DNA from: CAZBDU01 sp964490725
GTDB lineage: Bacteria; Spirochaetota; Spirochaetia; SZUA-6; DRHE01
Direction: 5' to 3'
NCBI GenBank assembly: GCA_964490725.1
Contig: CAZBDU010000052.1
Span: 1-37,294 of the forward strand
DNA length: 37,294 nt
Both the position numbers and the translations under genes were made by a program. Positions 8,283 to 15,661 of this stretch are shown in pieces; the first letter of the stretch is position 1, and each line of letters begins with the position of its first letter. The notes beneath the pieces were generated by a model. That model had not been told where the DNA came from and did not search any database. It saw nothing but the letters and a program-made list of their open reading frames with translations.

Positions 8283-9700
8283 GGCTGAAGGAGGGGGACG
8301 CCCACCAGCGGCCAGTAGAAGAACGCCATCAGCAGAATCACCCCGGCCACCAGGAGCGTGATCGGCACGCCCGCCACCAGCATGTCCCTGATGCGGTACA
8401 GCCCCGTGGAATAGGTGGTCAGGTGGGTCATGGCCTGGCTCGGGAAGAACAGGCCCAGAACGGAGCCCGCCACGCAGATCAGCCCCAGGGCCACCGGGCT
8501 CAGCCCCGTCTGCGGGGCCAGCGTGAACACCAGGGGCAGGGCCACTGCGATCACGGAGAAGTTGTTCGGGAAGCCCAGACGCAGGACGATGACGCTCCCG
8601 GTGACCAGGAGCACCTGCCAGACGGGACCCAGCCCGGCAACCCCCCGGAACACGGCGTCCGCCACCCAGCCCACCGCACCGGTATCCGTGAGCGCCTTCA
8701 CCACGCTGAGGCTGGCGCCCAGGAGGATCAGGATCTGCCAGGGCACCGCCTGCAGAACCTGCCGCCAGCTCACCAGGCCCGCCCGGGGTATGGTCAGCAG
8801 TATCGCCACCAGCAGGCAGGCGTGGGCCACGCTCAGGCCGGTCTGCTTCTCGGTGACCCAGAGGCCGATGAGGAGGCACATGAACAGGATGGCCTTCCAT
8901 TCCGCCGCGCGGGGGCGGCCCAGCCGCCGGAGTTCCTCCTCGATGTAGGCGGTGCCTCCAGGCACGGTCTTGACCTCCGGCGGGAACAGCACTGCGGTCA
9001 CCCCCCACACGGCCAGCCCGCTCAGCAGCGCGGCGGGGAACATGGTCTTCAGCCAGCTCAGGTAGGTCCACGTAAACGCCAGGACCGAGTCGAAGATGCC
9101 CGCCGCCAGGACCATGGCCATGGCGCCGGTCATGACGCCCATGGAGCTCACCAGGGAGACGAAGGTGAAGGTCAGCAGGACCGCCCGGGCCGTGTTGCTT
9201 CCCTCCCGCACCCGGGTGGCCTGAATGATGCCGGCGCAGATCGGGGTCATGAGTGCGGCCCTGCCGGCGGAGGTGGGCAGCAGGAAGATGAAGACCAGGG
9301 TGGCCGCGACGATCATGAAGGTGGTGGCCCGCACGTTTCCGCGTGCCAGTCGCAGCAGCCCGAAGGCGATGCGCCGGTCCAGGCCGCTCTCCCGGACCGC
9401 CGCGGAAACCACGAACACCCCGAACAGCAGCCACACGGAGGTGTCACCGAAGCCGGAGACCGCCCGGGCAAAGCCGATCACCCCGAAGGTGGGCAGGAGC
9501 GCCATCGCCACCAGGGCGGTGAGCGCGGGCGGGATGATCTCGGTGAGCCAGAGGGCGACGGTGAGCGCCACTACCAGCAGCGCGGTGCGGCCTCCCTGCG
9601 ACAGCCCCGCCGGCAGCGGCAGCAGCCACAGCAGGACGCAGCCGGCCAGCACCGCCAGGACGGCGATCGGTTTTCTGGATGTGGCCTGATAGACCCTCAC
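8279..9700 (-). CDS. SLC13/DASS-like carboxylate (anion) transporter
   Basis: A 473-residue polytopic membrane protein with about 12 hydrophobic segments. The first half contains VALWLTEIIPPALTALV and FGDTSVWLLFGVF, and the second half KQTGLSV followed by an internal repeat, the pattern of divalent anion/Na+ symporters that carry di- or tricarboxylates or sulfate. At the two hairpins where the classic family has SNT motifs it has LPTSAGRAALMTP and FPNNFSV instead, so ion coupling and substrate cannot be assumed. The start is GTG, with GGGAGGAG ten bases upstream. It is transcribed away from the dehydratase operon and its 3' end overlaps the aldolase gene tail to tail. Confidence 0.83.
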   Translation of the reverse strand: MRVYQATSRKPIAVLAVLAGCVLLWLLPLPAGLSQGGRTALLVVALTVALWLTEIIPPALTALVAMALLPTFGVIGFARAVSGFGDTSVWLLFGVFVVSAAVRESGLDRRIAFGLLRLARGNVRATTFMIVAATLVFIFLLPTSAGRAALMTPICAGIIQATRVREGSNTARAVLLTFTFVSLVSSMGVMTGAMAMVLAAGIFDSVLAFTWTYLSWLKTMFPAALLSGLAVWGVTAVLFPPEVKTVPGGTAYIEEELRRLGRPRAAEWKAILFMCLLIGLWVTEKQTGLSVAHACLLVAILLTIPRAGLVSWRQVLQAVPWQILILLGASLSVVKALTDTGAVGWVADAVFRGVAGLGPVWQVLLVTGSVIVLRLGFPNNFSVIAVALPLVFTLAPQTGLSPVALGLICVAGSVLGLFFPSQAMTHLTTYSTGLYRIRDMLVAGVPITLLVAGVILLMAFFYWPLVGVPLLQP

Positions 9701-9749
9701 CTGCGGAGCACTCCTCCCGGTGCGGGCTTACAGCAATTAGCATGCCAGT

Positions 9750-9766
9750 CCCGTGCTTCGCACGGG
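9750..9766. repeat. Perfect 7-bp inverted repeat
   Basis: CCCGTGC (9750-9756) and GCACGGG (9760-9766) around a TTC loop, about 50 bases upstream of the transporter GTG. No T-tract follows on either strand, so it is not a standard terminator. It may be a leader hairpin or an operator. Confidence 0.4.
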
Positions 9767-9815
9767 CCCGCGGGTAAGCCGGCGCGTTGGCCGGCGGACG
9801 CTTCTATGGGTCGAC

Positions 9816-9860
9816 TTTGGGAGGGATTTGGAACGTGATTGGTCATTGGGAGGGGATTGG
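9816..9860 (+). repeat. Imperfect direct repeat with ATTGG copies
   Basis: TTTGGGAGGGATTTGG (9816-9831) and ATTGGGAGGGGATTGG (9845-9860) are imperfect copies 29 bases apart. ATTGG occurs three times, at 9838, 9845 and 9856. They lie about 140-180 bases upstream of the sigma-54-like element, a usual distance for enhancer sites. The role is inferred. Confidence 0.4.
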
Positions 9861-9941
9861 GAGCAGGGCCCGGGCTTCGCGGCGCCCGGCGCGGGGGCGC
9901 CGGGGAGAGCGGGCACCCGCCCCGGTGCACGCGTATCTCGT

Positions 9942-9968
9942 TGGCAGGCCCCGACTAGGGGGCTGCCA
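9942..9968. promoter_or_regulatory. Long dyad, candidate activator-binding site
   Basis: TGGCAG-G-CCCC (9942-9952) and GGGG-G-CTGCCA (9958-9968) flank GACTA. Ten of eleven positions pair, the only mismatch being G opposite G. The dyad is centred about 45 bases before the -24 GG and has no following T-tract, so a protein-binding site is more likely than a terminator. Confidence 0.5.
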
Positions 9969-9998
9969 GGACGCGAGCCGTCCGCGGTTCCCGCAGGA

Positions 9999-10014
9999 TG
10001 GCACGGTTATTGAA
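9999..10014 (+). promoter_or_regulatory. Sigma-54-like promoter of the dehydratase/TTT operon
   Basis: TGGCACG (9999-10005), then four bases, then TTGAA (10010-10014). The consensus is TGGCACG-N4-TTGCW, so the -24 element and spacing are perfect and only the C of the -12 GC is changed. The operon ends with a sigma-54 activator gene, which supports the call. Initiation about 12 bases downstream (near 10025) would leave almost no 5' leader before the ATG at 10029. Confidence 0.55.
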
Positions 10015-10028
10015 TAAACCCTCCCCAT

Positions 10029-11294
10029 ATGAGCATGACCGTCACCGAGAAGATCCTGGCCCGGCGCATGGACCTCAAGCGTGTCCGCCCGGGACAGATC
10101 TACGACGTCCCCGTGGATCTTCTCTACGTGCACGACAACAACGGTCCCATCGCCCTGCAGCAGTTCGCAAAGCTGCCCTGCGCCGGCGCCTGGGACCCGG
10201 AGAGGATTTTCTTCGTTCTGGACCACCATTCCCCCGCCACCACCTTCAGGGCGGCGGAGCACCACCGGAACCTGCGCACCTTCGCGCGCAGCCGGGGCAT
10301 CCGGGTGGTTGACGTGGGTCGCGGGGTCTCCCACGCGGTGATGGCGGAGGAGGGTCACGCGCGGCCCGGCAGGATCATCGTCGGCACCGACTCCCATACT
10401 GTGGGGCTGGGAGCCTTCGGTTGTCTGGCCACCGGCATCGGCTCCACCGAAGCGGCGGCAGTGATGGCCACGGGCCGGATCTGGCTGCAGGTGCCGGAGA
10501 CGGTGAAGGTGGTGCTCGGCGGCGCCCTGGGTCCCGGCGTGTGCGCCAAGGACGTGGCCCTGCACCTCCTGCGTCACTTCGGTCCTTCCTTCCTCAACTA
10601 CATGGCGCTGGAGATCGAGGGACCCTTCCTCGAGAGCATCACGGTGGAGGAGCGGCAGGTCATCACCACCATGTGCCTGGAGATGGGGGTGAAGAACGCG
10701 GTCATGCCGGCGGACCAGGCGGTGATGGACTGCCTGCGAGCGGGCCACGAGTCGTTCGAGGTCCCCCGGCCCGACGAGCACGCCGGCTACGCCTCGGTGC
10801 TGCGCTTCGACGTGAGCCAGATCGAGCCGCTGGTGGCCAGGCCGGCGCTGCCCACCAACGGGGTGAGCGTGGGAGAGGTGGCAGGCGTGGAGATCCAGCA
10901 GGCCACCCTGGGCTCCTGCTCCGGGGCCTTCTATCACGATCTGGTGCAGGCGGAGGAGGTCCTGCGGGGACGATCGGTTCACCCGTCGGTCCGCTTCATC
11001 GTCGTGCCCAACTCCTCCCGGGTGATGGCCCGGGCGGCCCACAACGGTGTGCTGGCCAGCCTGGTGGAGCACGGCGCGATCGTGAGCTCGCCGGCCTGCG
11101 GCACCTGCGGCGGCTACGAGGTGGGCTGTCTGGCCCCGGGAGAGGTCTGCCTGTCCACCACCACCCGCAACATGGAGGGACGCATGGGCCCGGGGGGGAT
11201 CATCTACCTGGCCAGCGCCCGCACCGTGGCGGCTTCCGCCGCCACGGGCAGGATCACCGACCCCCGGGAGCTCGCCGTGGAGAGTCCGGCATGA
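10029..11294 (+). CDS. Aconitase-family dehydratase large subunit (LeuC-like)
   Basis: A 421-residue large subunit of the 3-isopropylmalate dehydratase/homoaconitase branch. It opens with TVTEKILARR and has DHHSPAT, HAVMAEEGHARPG, GTDSHTVGLGAFG and GIGSTEAAAVMATG, all typical of the active site. Cys297, Cys357 and Cys360 have the 60- and 3-residue spacing of E. coli LeuC Cys347, Cys407 and Cys410, so the 4Fe-4S cluster should form. It would hydrate, dehydrate or isomerise a hydroxy-di/tricarboxylate together with the adjacent LeuD-like subunit. No ribosome-binding site precedes ATG 10029 or the alternative ATG 10035. The neighbours are a carboxylate transporter and a dehydrogenase, with no leuA, so leucine synthesis is unlikely. 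Confidence 0.88.
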   Translation: MSMTVTEKILARRMDLKRVRPGQIYDVPVDLLYVHDNNGPIALQQFAKLPCAGAWDPERIFFVLDHHSPATTFRAAEHHRNLRTFARSRGIRVVDVGRGVSHAVMAEEGHARPGRIIVGTDSHTVGLGAFGCLATGIGSTEAAAVMATGRIWLQVPETVKVVLGGALGPGVCAKDVALHLLRHFGPSFLNYMALEIEGPFLESITVEERQVITTMCLEMGVKNAVMPADQAVMDCLRAGHESFEVPRPDEHAGYASVLRFDVSQIEPLVARPALPTNGVSVGEVAGVEIQQATLGSCSGAFYHDLVQAEEVLRGRSVHPSVRFIVVPNSSRVMARAAHNGVLASLVEHGAIVSSPACGTCGGYEVGCLAPGEVCLSTTTRNMEGRMGPGGIIYLASARTVAASAATGRITDPRELAVESPA

Positions 11295-11851
11295 GCGTGG
11301 AGAAGACCCGCATCCACGGGCGGGTGTGGAAGTACGGGGACAACGTGAGCACGGACCACATCCTGCCCTCCCGCTTCATGACCCAGGTGGAGCCGGAGGA
11401 GCTGGCCTCGCATTGCATGAGCGGCATCGACGAGGGCTTTGCCGGAAAGGTGAGCCCCGGGGACGTGCTGGTGGCCGGCTACAACCTGGGATACGGCTCC
11501 AGCCGGGAGCAGGCGCCTCAGGCGTTGAGGTTCGCGGGCATCGGCGCGGTGGTGGCCCGCACCTTCGCCCGCATCTTCTACCGCAACTGCTACAACATAG
11601 GGCTGCCCGCCATCGCCTGCCATGCCTTCGTAGAGGAGGCTTCCCAGGACGATGAGGTGGAGATCGATCTGAAGGCCGGCAGAATCATCAACCTGGGAAG
11701 CGGGAAGACCTATCCCTTCGCCAGGCCGGCGGACTTCCTGCTGGACTACATCGCCGCCGGCGGTCTGATCCCCCACCTGGCCACCCGATTGGCTTCAACC
11801 GGCCGTGGGCCGGTGCACATAACCCCAAATCCCAAGGGAGGCAAACAATGA
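11291..11851 (+). CDS. Aconitase-family dehydratase small subunit (LeuD-like)
   Basis: A 186-residue swivel-domain subunit overlapping its partner by ATGA. The motifs are NVSTDHILPSRF near residue 18 and YGSSREQAPQAL, the LeuD/HacB substrate carboxylate-binding segment, where the usual GCGSSRE Cys is Tyr. The loop after the STDHILP motif, which sets substrate choice in this family (YLRT or YLRM for homoaconitases, YLV-type for isopropylmalate isomerases), reads F29-M30-T31-Q32. The enzyme may therefore accept a substrate other than the two classic ones. Its stop overlaps the TctC start, so the dehydratase and transporter are translationally linked. Confidence 0.87.
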   Translation: MSVEKTRIHGRVWKYGDNVSTDHILPSRFMTQVEPEELASHCMSGIDEGFAGKVSPGDVLVAGYNLGYGSSREQAPQALRFAGIGAVVARTFARIFYRNCYNIGLPAIACHAFVEEASQDDEVEIDLKAGRIINLGSGKTYPFARPADFLLDYIAAGGLIPHLATRLASTGRGPVHITPNPKGGKQ

Positions 11852-12798
11852 GAGCGAGAACGCTGAGATGGACTCTGGTGGCGCTTCTGGCGCTGCTGCT
11901 GGTCTTCGCCGCCTACGGCGGCGGCAGCCAGGAGAGCGCGCAGTGGCCCTCCAAGACCATCGCCCTGATCTACCACTCCAAGGCCGGCTCCGGAGGCGAC
12001 ATCTTCCTGCGCGCCCTGGCCAAGCCCATGGAGAGAGACCTGGGAGTGTCGGTGATCGTGGACAACAAGCCCGGCGCCGGCGGCATGAACGCCTGGAAGC
12101 CCGCGGCCGAGGCCAAGGACGGGCATACCTTTCTGGGCGTGTCCTCCACGATCATCACCGCGCCCATCCTGAACAAGCTGCCCCTGGACTACAAGTCCTT
12201 TGCACCGGTAGCCATGATGTTCGTGGATCCCATGATCGTGTTCGTGTCGGCCGACAAGCCCTGGAAGACCATTCAGGACTTCATCGCCGCCGCCAAGCAG
12301 CACCCGGGTGAGTACAACATCGCCGGGGGCGTGCCCGGAGAGCTCGGCTTCGTGGCCGGGATGCTCCTCATGGAGAAGGCGGGAATCAAGATCAACATCG
12401 TGCCCTTCGAGGCAGGCTCAGACGCGGCGGTGTCCGTGCTGGGCGGCCACATCGACGGAGCGATCGGCGAGTACGCGGAAGCGGCCTCCCAGATCGAGGC
12501 GGGCAAGCTCCGGGTCCTGATGGGCTTCAACGCGGTCCCGGGCACCAACGTTCCCACGGTTCAGGACGTGGGCCTGGACATCTCCATCGAGAAGTTCCGC
12601 GGAATACTGGCGCCCAAGGACACCCCGCAGGCGGTGCTGGACAAGATGACCCAGATCTGCAAGAGCGCGATGGAGGATCCGAAGTTCAAGGCCTACTACA
12701 CGAAGATGAAGCTCGTGCCTGTCTTCAAGGCCGACGGAGAGTTCACCAAGGTGATGGCCGCACAGGACGCCCAGATCCGCAAGTTCATGCAGCAGTAG
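11848..12798 (+). CDS. Tripartite tricarboxylate transporter solute-binding protein (TctC family)
   Basis: A 316-residue extracytoplasmic binding protein of the TTT family (Bug/TctC), with the pattern WPSKTI, GSGGDIFLRALA, VDNKPGAGG near residue 71, and a C-terminal APKDTPQAVLDKM. It captures a carboxylate and delivers it to TctAB. The N-terminus has Arg residues, an Ala/Leu-rich core, then F20-A21-A22-Y23-G24-G25-G26-S27: the shape of a lipoprotein signal, but with Tyr (TAC) where the lipidated Cys (TGC) would be. It may be secreted by signal peptidase I or stay membrane-anchored. The start overlaps the LeuD-like stop by four bases with AGGGAGG upstream. Confidence 0.93.
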   Translation: MRARTLRWTLVALLALLLVFAAYGGGSQESAQWPSKTIALIYHSKAGSGGDIFLRALAKPMERDLGVSVIVDNKPGAGGMNAWKPAAEAKDGHTFLGVSSTIITAPILNKLPLDYKSFAPVAMMFVDPMIVFVSADKPWKTIQDFIAAAKQHPGEYNIAGGVPGELGFVAGMLLMEKAGIKINIVPFEAGSDAAVSVLGGHIDGAIGEYAEAASQIEAGKLRVLMGFNAVPGTNVPTVQDVGLDISIEKFRGILAPKDTPQAVLDKMTQICKSAMEDPKFKAYYTKMKLVPVFKADGEFTKVMAAQDAQIRKFMQQ

Positions 12799-12818
12799 TA
12801 CCGGCTTCAGCGGCGAAA

Positions 12819-12847
12819 GCGGGCGGGGAGAGCACCTCCCCGCCCGC
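12819..12847 (+). repeat. Strong intra-operon hairpin after the binding-protein gene
   Basis: A perfect 12-bp stem, GCGGGCGGGGAG (12819-12830) with CTCCCCGCCCGC (12836-12847), around loop AGCAC. No T-tract follows and the tctB ribosome-binding site AAGGAG comes 10 bases later. Hairpins at this position after solute-binding protein genes commonly stabilise the upstream mRNA or cause partial termination, so the binding protein is made in excess. Confidence 0.75.
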
Positions 12848-12869
12848 CGCCATATCAAGGAGACAGGCC

Positions 12870-13352
12870 ATGTTCAAACCTCGAGATCTGACTGTCGGTA
12901 TCGCGGCGATCCTCCTGGGGGCGTTCATCCTGATGGCGTCCCTGCCGCTGAATGCCCAGAAGGCTCTGGACCCCGCCGGCCCCGCCGCCCTTCCTCGCGT
13001 GCTGGCCTGGGCAATGATCGTCATCGGCGCGGTGCACGTGGCCGGCGGCGTGTACGCCCGCCGGGTGCTGAAGGAGAAGCTGCCGTCGGTGAGCTTCTCA
13101 GGCTGGCTTCAGCGGTACCAGAACGTGATCATCATCGTGGCGATCTGCCTGGCCTACGTGTATCTGCTGCGGATTCTGGGCTACATCATCCTGACCCCCC
13201 TGCTCATGCTGGCCATTCTCTGGGTCTTGAAGGCGCGGGAGGCCCGCAGGGTGCTGCCGCTGAGCCTGATCATGACCGTGGTGCTCTACGGCGTGTTCCG
13301 GTTCGGCCTGCAGGTGAAGCTGCCCATGGGCTTTCTGCAGCAGCTTTTCTAG
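12870..13352 (+). CDS. Tripartite tricarboxylate transporter small membrane subunit (TctB family)
   Basis: A 160-residue protein with four hydrophobic segments (about 10-28, 42-62, 84-104 and 112-148), matching the four-helix TctB subunit. PAGPAALPRVLAW near residue 36 corresponds to the conserved GPxxFPxxLA stretch of the family. It lies between tctC and tctA, the usual order. AAGGAG precedes the ATG by seven bases. Confidence 0.88.
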   Translation: MFKPRDLTVGIAAILLGAFILMASLPLNAQKALDPAGPAALPRVLAWAMIVIGAVHVAGGVYARRVLKEKLPSVSFSGWLQRYQNVIIIVAICLAYVYLLRILGYIILTPLLMLAILWVLKAREARRVLPLSLIMTVVLYGVFRFGLQVKLPMGFLQQLF

Positions 13353-13362
13353 GAGGGAAGCG

Positions 13363-14874
13363 ATGTGGCACGGACTGCTGATCGGACTTCAATCGACCTT
13401 TGAGCCCCTCTCCCTTCTGGCCATCGCCTTCGGGCTGCTCTGGGGAGTGATCGGGGGGATGATCCCGGGGATCAACGCCTCGGTGGCCATGGCGCTGCTT
13501 CTGCCCTTCACCTGGGGAATGCAGCCCCACGTGGCAGTGATGATGCTGGCCGGAGTCTACTGCGGCGGAGAGTACGGCGGCTCCATTCCCGCCGTGCTCA
13601 TCGGCACCCCCGGCACCACCGCCGCGGCGTGCACCGTGATCGACGGCTACGAGCTGCACAAACAGGGAAAATCGGGCATCGCCCTGGGCACCTCGCTTAT
13701 CTCCTCCTCCTTCGGAGGCATCCTGGGCGCCCTCATCCTGCTGGTGGCGGCAGTTCCCCTGGCCCACGTGGCCATCTCCTTCGGGCCCTCGGAGTACTTC
13801 GCCCTGGCCGTGCTGGGGCTCACCCTGGTGTGCTCGCTGGGAGGCCGCAACGTGCTGAAGGGCATCCTGGCGGGAGCCTTTGGGATCTTCCTGGCCACCG
13901 TGGGCTTCGATCCTTTCACCGGGTATCCCCGCTTCACCTTCGGCTCTCTGTCGCTGCTGGAGGGTTTCGAGATGATCCCGCTGATGATGGGGCTGTTCGC
14001 GGTCTCGGAGCTGTTCATCCAGGTGGAAAGCCTGGCGGCGCCGGGCGCCAACCTGGGCAAAGAGAAGGTCAACACCCGCTTCCCCGGCTGGGGCATCATC
14101 CGTCGCTTTCTGCCCATCTCCTTCTTCTCCTCGCTCATCGGCGTGGTGATCGGCGCCCTGCCGGGAGCCGGCGCCACCACGGCGGCCTTCGTGGCCTACA
14201 GCGAGAGCAAGCGCTGGTCCAAGGACGGAGACACCTTCGGTAAGGGCAACGTCAAGGGGGTAGCCGCCCCCGAGGCGGCGAACAACGCCTGCACGGGCTC
14301 CGCCATGGTACCTTTGTTGGCGCTGGGCATCCCGGGCTCCAACTCCACCGCCATCATGCTGGGGGCGCTGGTGATCCAGAACATCACGCCCGGGCCGCTG
14401 CTGTTCGAGCAGAGCCCCGAGATCCCCTACGGGATCTTCTCCGCGCTCATGGTGTCGGACTTCCTGATGCTGGCCGCGGGCTACCTGGCTATCCGCCTGG
14501 CCATGCGGGTCACCAGCATCTCCAAGCCCGTGCTGGTGGCCGCCATCATGGCCCTGGTGTTCACCGGAGCCTACGCCTACTCCCTGGACACCTTCTCCAT
14601 CCTGGAGACCCTGGCCTTCGGGGTGCTGGGCTACGTGATGCGCAAGTATGGGGTTCCCCACACTGCCACCGTGCTGGGGTTCGTGCTGGGGTTCATCATG
14701 GAAACCAACCTGAGGCGGGCCATCATCATCACCCACGGCAGCTACTTCAAGGCGCTGTTCAACTCGCCGCTGTCTTCGGTGCTGCTGGTGGCGGCCATCG
14801 CCTCGGTGGCGGTGAGCGTCTGGCAGAACCTGCGCAGGCCGGTGAGCGTCGGCGAGCCGGGACGCGCCGGCTAG
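13363..14874 (+). CDS. Tripartite tricarboxylate transporter large membrane subunit (TctA family)
   Basis: A 503-residue polytopic permease. Family motifs are GVIGGMIPGINASVAMALL near residue 27, GGSIPAVLIGTPGTTAAACT near 72 with DGYELHKQGK, a second PGAGATTAAFVAYSESKRW repeat near 267, and PLLALGIPGSNSTAIMLGAL near 322. Together with TctB it forms the ion-driven transporter fed by the binding protein. It begins 10 bases after tctB with GGAGGGAAG as ribosome-binding site. Substrate cannot be deduced from sequence alone; the adjoining enzymes suggest a hydroxycarboxylate. Confidence 0.95.
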   Translation: MWHGLLIGLQSTFEPLSLLAIAFGLLWGVIGGMIPGINASVAMALLLPFTWGMQPHVAVMMLAGVYCGGEYGGSIPAVLIGTPGTTAAACTVIDGYELHKQGKSGIALGTSLISSSFGGILGALILLVAAVPLAHVAISFGPSEYFALAVLGLTLVCSLGGRNVLKGILAGAFGIFLATVGFDPFTGYPRFTFGSLSLLEGFEMIPLMMGLFAVSELFIQVESLAAPGANLGKEKVNTRFPGWGIIRRFLPISFFSSLIGVVIGALPGAGATTAAFVAYSESKRWSKDGDTFGKGNVKGVAAPEAANNACTGSAMVPLLALGIPGSNSTAIMLGALVIQNITPGPLLFEQSPEIPYGIFSALMVSDFLMLAAGYLAIRLAMRVTSISKPVLVAAIMALVFTGAYAYSLDTFSILETLAFGVLGYVMRKYGVPHTATVLGFVLGFIMETNLRRAIIITHGSYFKALFNSPLSSVLLVAAIASVAVSVWQNLRRPVSVGEPGRAG

Positions 14875-14901
14875 ACACGACACGATCGGAGGGAGCTGAA
14901 G

Positions 14902-15630
14902 ATGCCAGTCATCAAGGAGGAGCGGTGCAACGGCTGCAGGCTGTGCCAGAAGTACTGCTCGGTGGAGGCCATCCTGTACCGGGACCGCAAGTGTATCATC
15001 GACCCCGGGCTGTGCACCGAATGCTACGTGTGCGTGCGGCAGAACGTCTGCCCGGAAGGGGCCATCGAGGAGGTGGAGCTTCAGGGGTTCCTGAAGGCCT
15101 TCCAGCACGTGATCTCGGACCCCGTGGAGAACCACGGCGTCACCGGCGTCACCGGGCGGGGAACCGAGGAGGCTAAGACCAACGACGTCAGCGGCCGGGT
15201 CCGCAAGGGGGAGGTGGGCTTCTCCATCGACATGGGCCGGCCCGGCATGGGCGTCTACCTGCGGGACGCGGAAAAGGTGGCCATGGCCTGCGCGCGGGCG
15301 GGGGTGAAGCTGGCTCCGCCGGAGGAGACCCCTCTGGCGGCGCTCATGACCGACCGCACCACCGGAAAGCTGCGGGAAGACGCCCTGGACTACCGGCTAC
15401 TGTCGGTGATCATCGAGGGCAAGTGCGCCGAGGAGAAGCTGCCGCAGGTGCTGCACGCCCTGCGGGAGGTGGAGGGGGAGATCGACACGGTCTTCTCCCT
15501 GGGACTGATCCTGCGGGTGGACCAGGAAGGGCGCACCTCCGCGCTGGACTGTCTGGGCGAGCTGGGGATCACCCGTCCCCATCGGGGCAAGGTGAACGTG
15601 GGCCTGGGACGCCCGCTGGTGACCGACTGA
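14902..15630 (+). CDS. Two-cluster ferredoxin with C-terminal regulatory-like domain
   Basis: A 242-residue protein. Residues 1-55 form a 2[4Fe-4S] ferredoxin module: Cys9, 12, 15, 19 (CxxCxxCxxxC) and Cys38, 41, 44, 50 (last gap five residues), with an extra Cys31. After a linker, VTGRGTEEAKTNDVSGRV and EVGFSIDMGRPGMGVYLRD begin a conserved-looking domain, and residues 160-210 (RLLSVIIEGKC to FSLGLILRV) have a beta-alpha-beta-beta pattern like an ACT domain. It could carry electrons for the neighbouring enzymes or serve in Fe-S cluster supply for the dehydratase. Function is not established; its place in the operon is certain. The ATG has GGAGGGAG upstream. Confidence 0.8.
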   Translation: MPVIKEERCNGCRLCQKYCSVEAILYRDRKCIIDPGLCTECYVCVRQNVCPEGAIEEVELQGFLKAFQHVISDPVENHGVTGVTGRGTEEAKTNDVSGRVRKGEVGFSIDMGRPGMGVYLRDAEKVAMACARAGVKLAPPEETPLAALMTDRTTGKLREDALDYRLLSVIIEGKCAEEKLPQVLHALREVEGEIDTVFSLGLILRVDQEGRTSALDCLGELGITRPHRGKVNVGLGRPLVTD

Positions 15631-15661
15631 TGGCCGACATGACTGAAAGGACTTCCAGAGC

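Larger units (their letters stand above)
9701..9998. other. Intergenic control region between transporter and dehydratase operon
   Basis: Divergent intergenic region without a convincing gene. It holds a hairpin (9750-9766), GGGAGG/ATTGG repeats (9816-9860), GC-rich dyads (9778-9795 and 9900-9925), a near-perfect long dyad (9942-9968) and, immediately after, a sigma-54-like element. The density of symmetrical sequence suggests regulator binding. Confidence 0.6.

Noticed and set aside
9750..9766. Rho-independent terminator upstream of the transporter
   Set aside because: Good stem but no T-tract on either strand.
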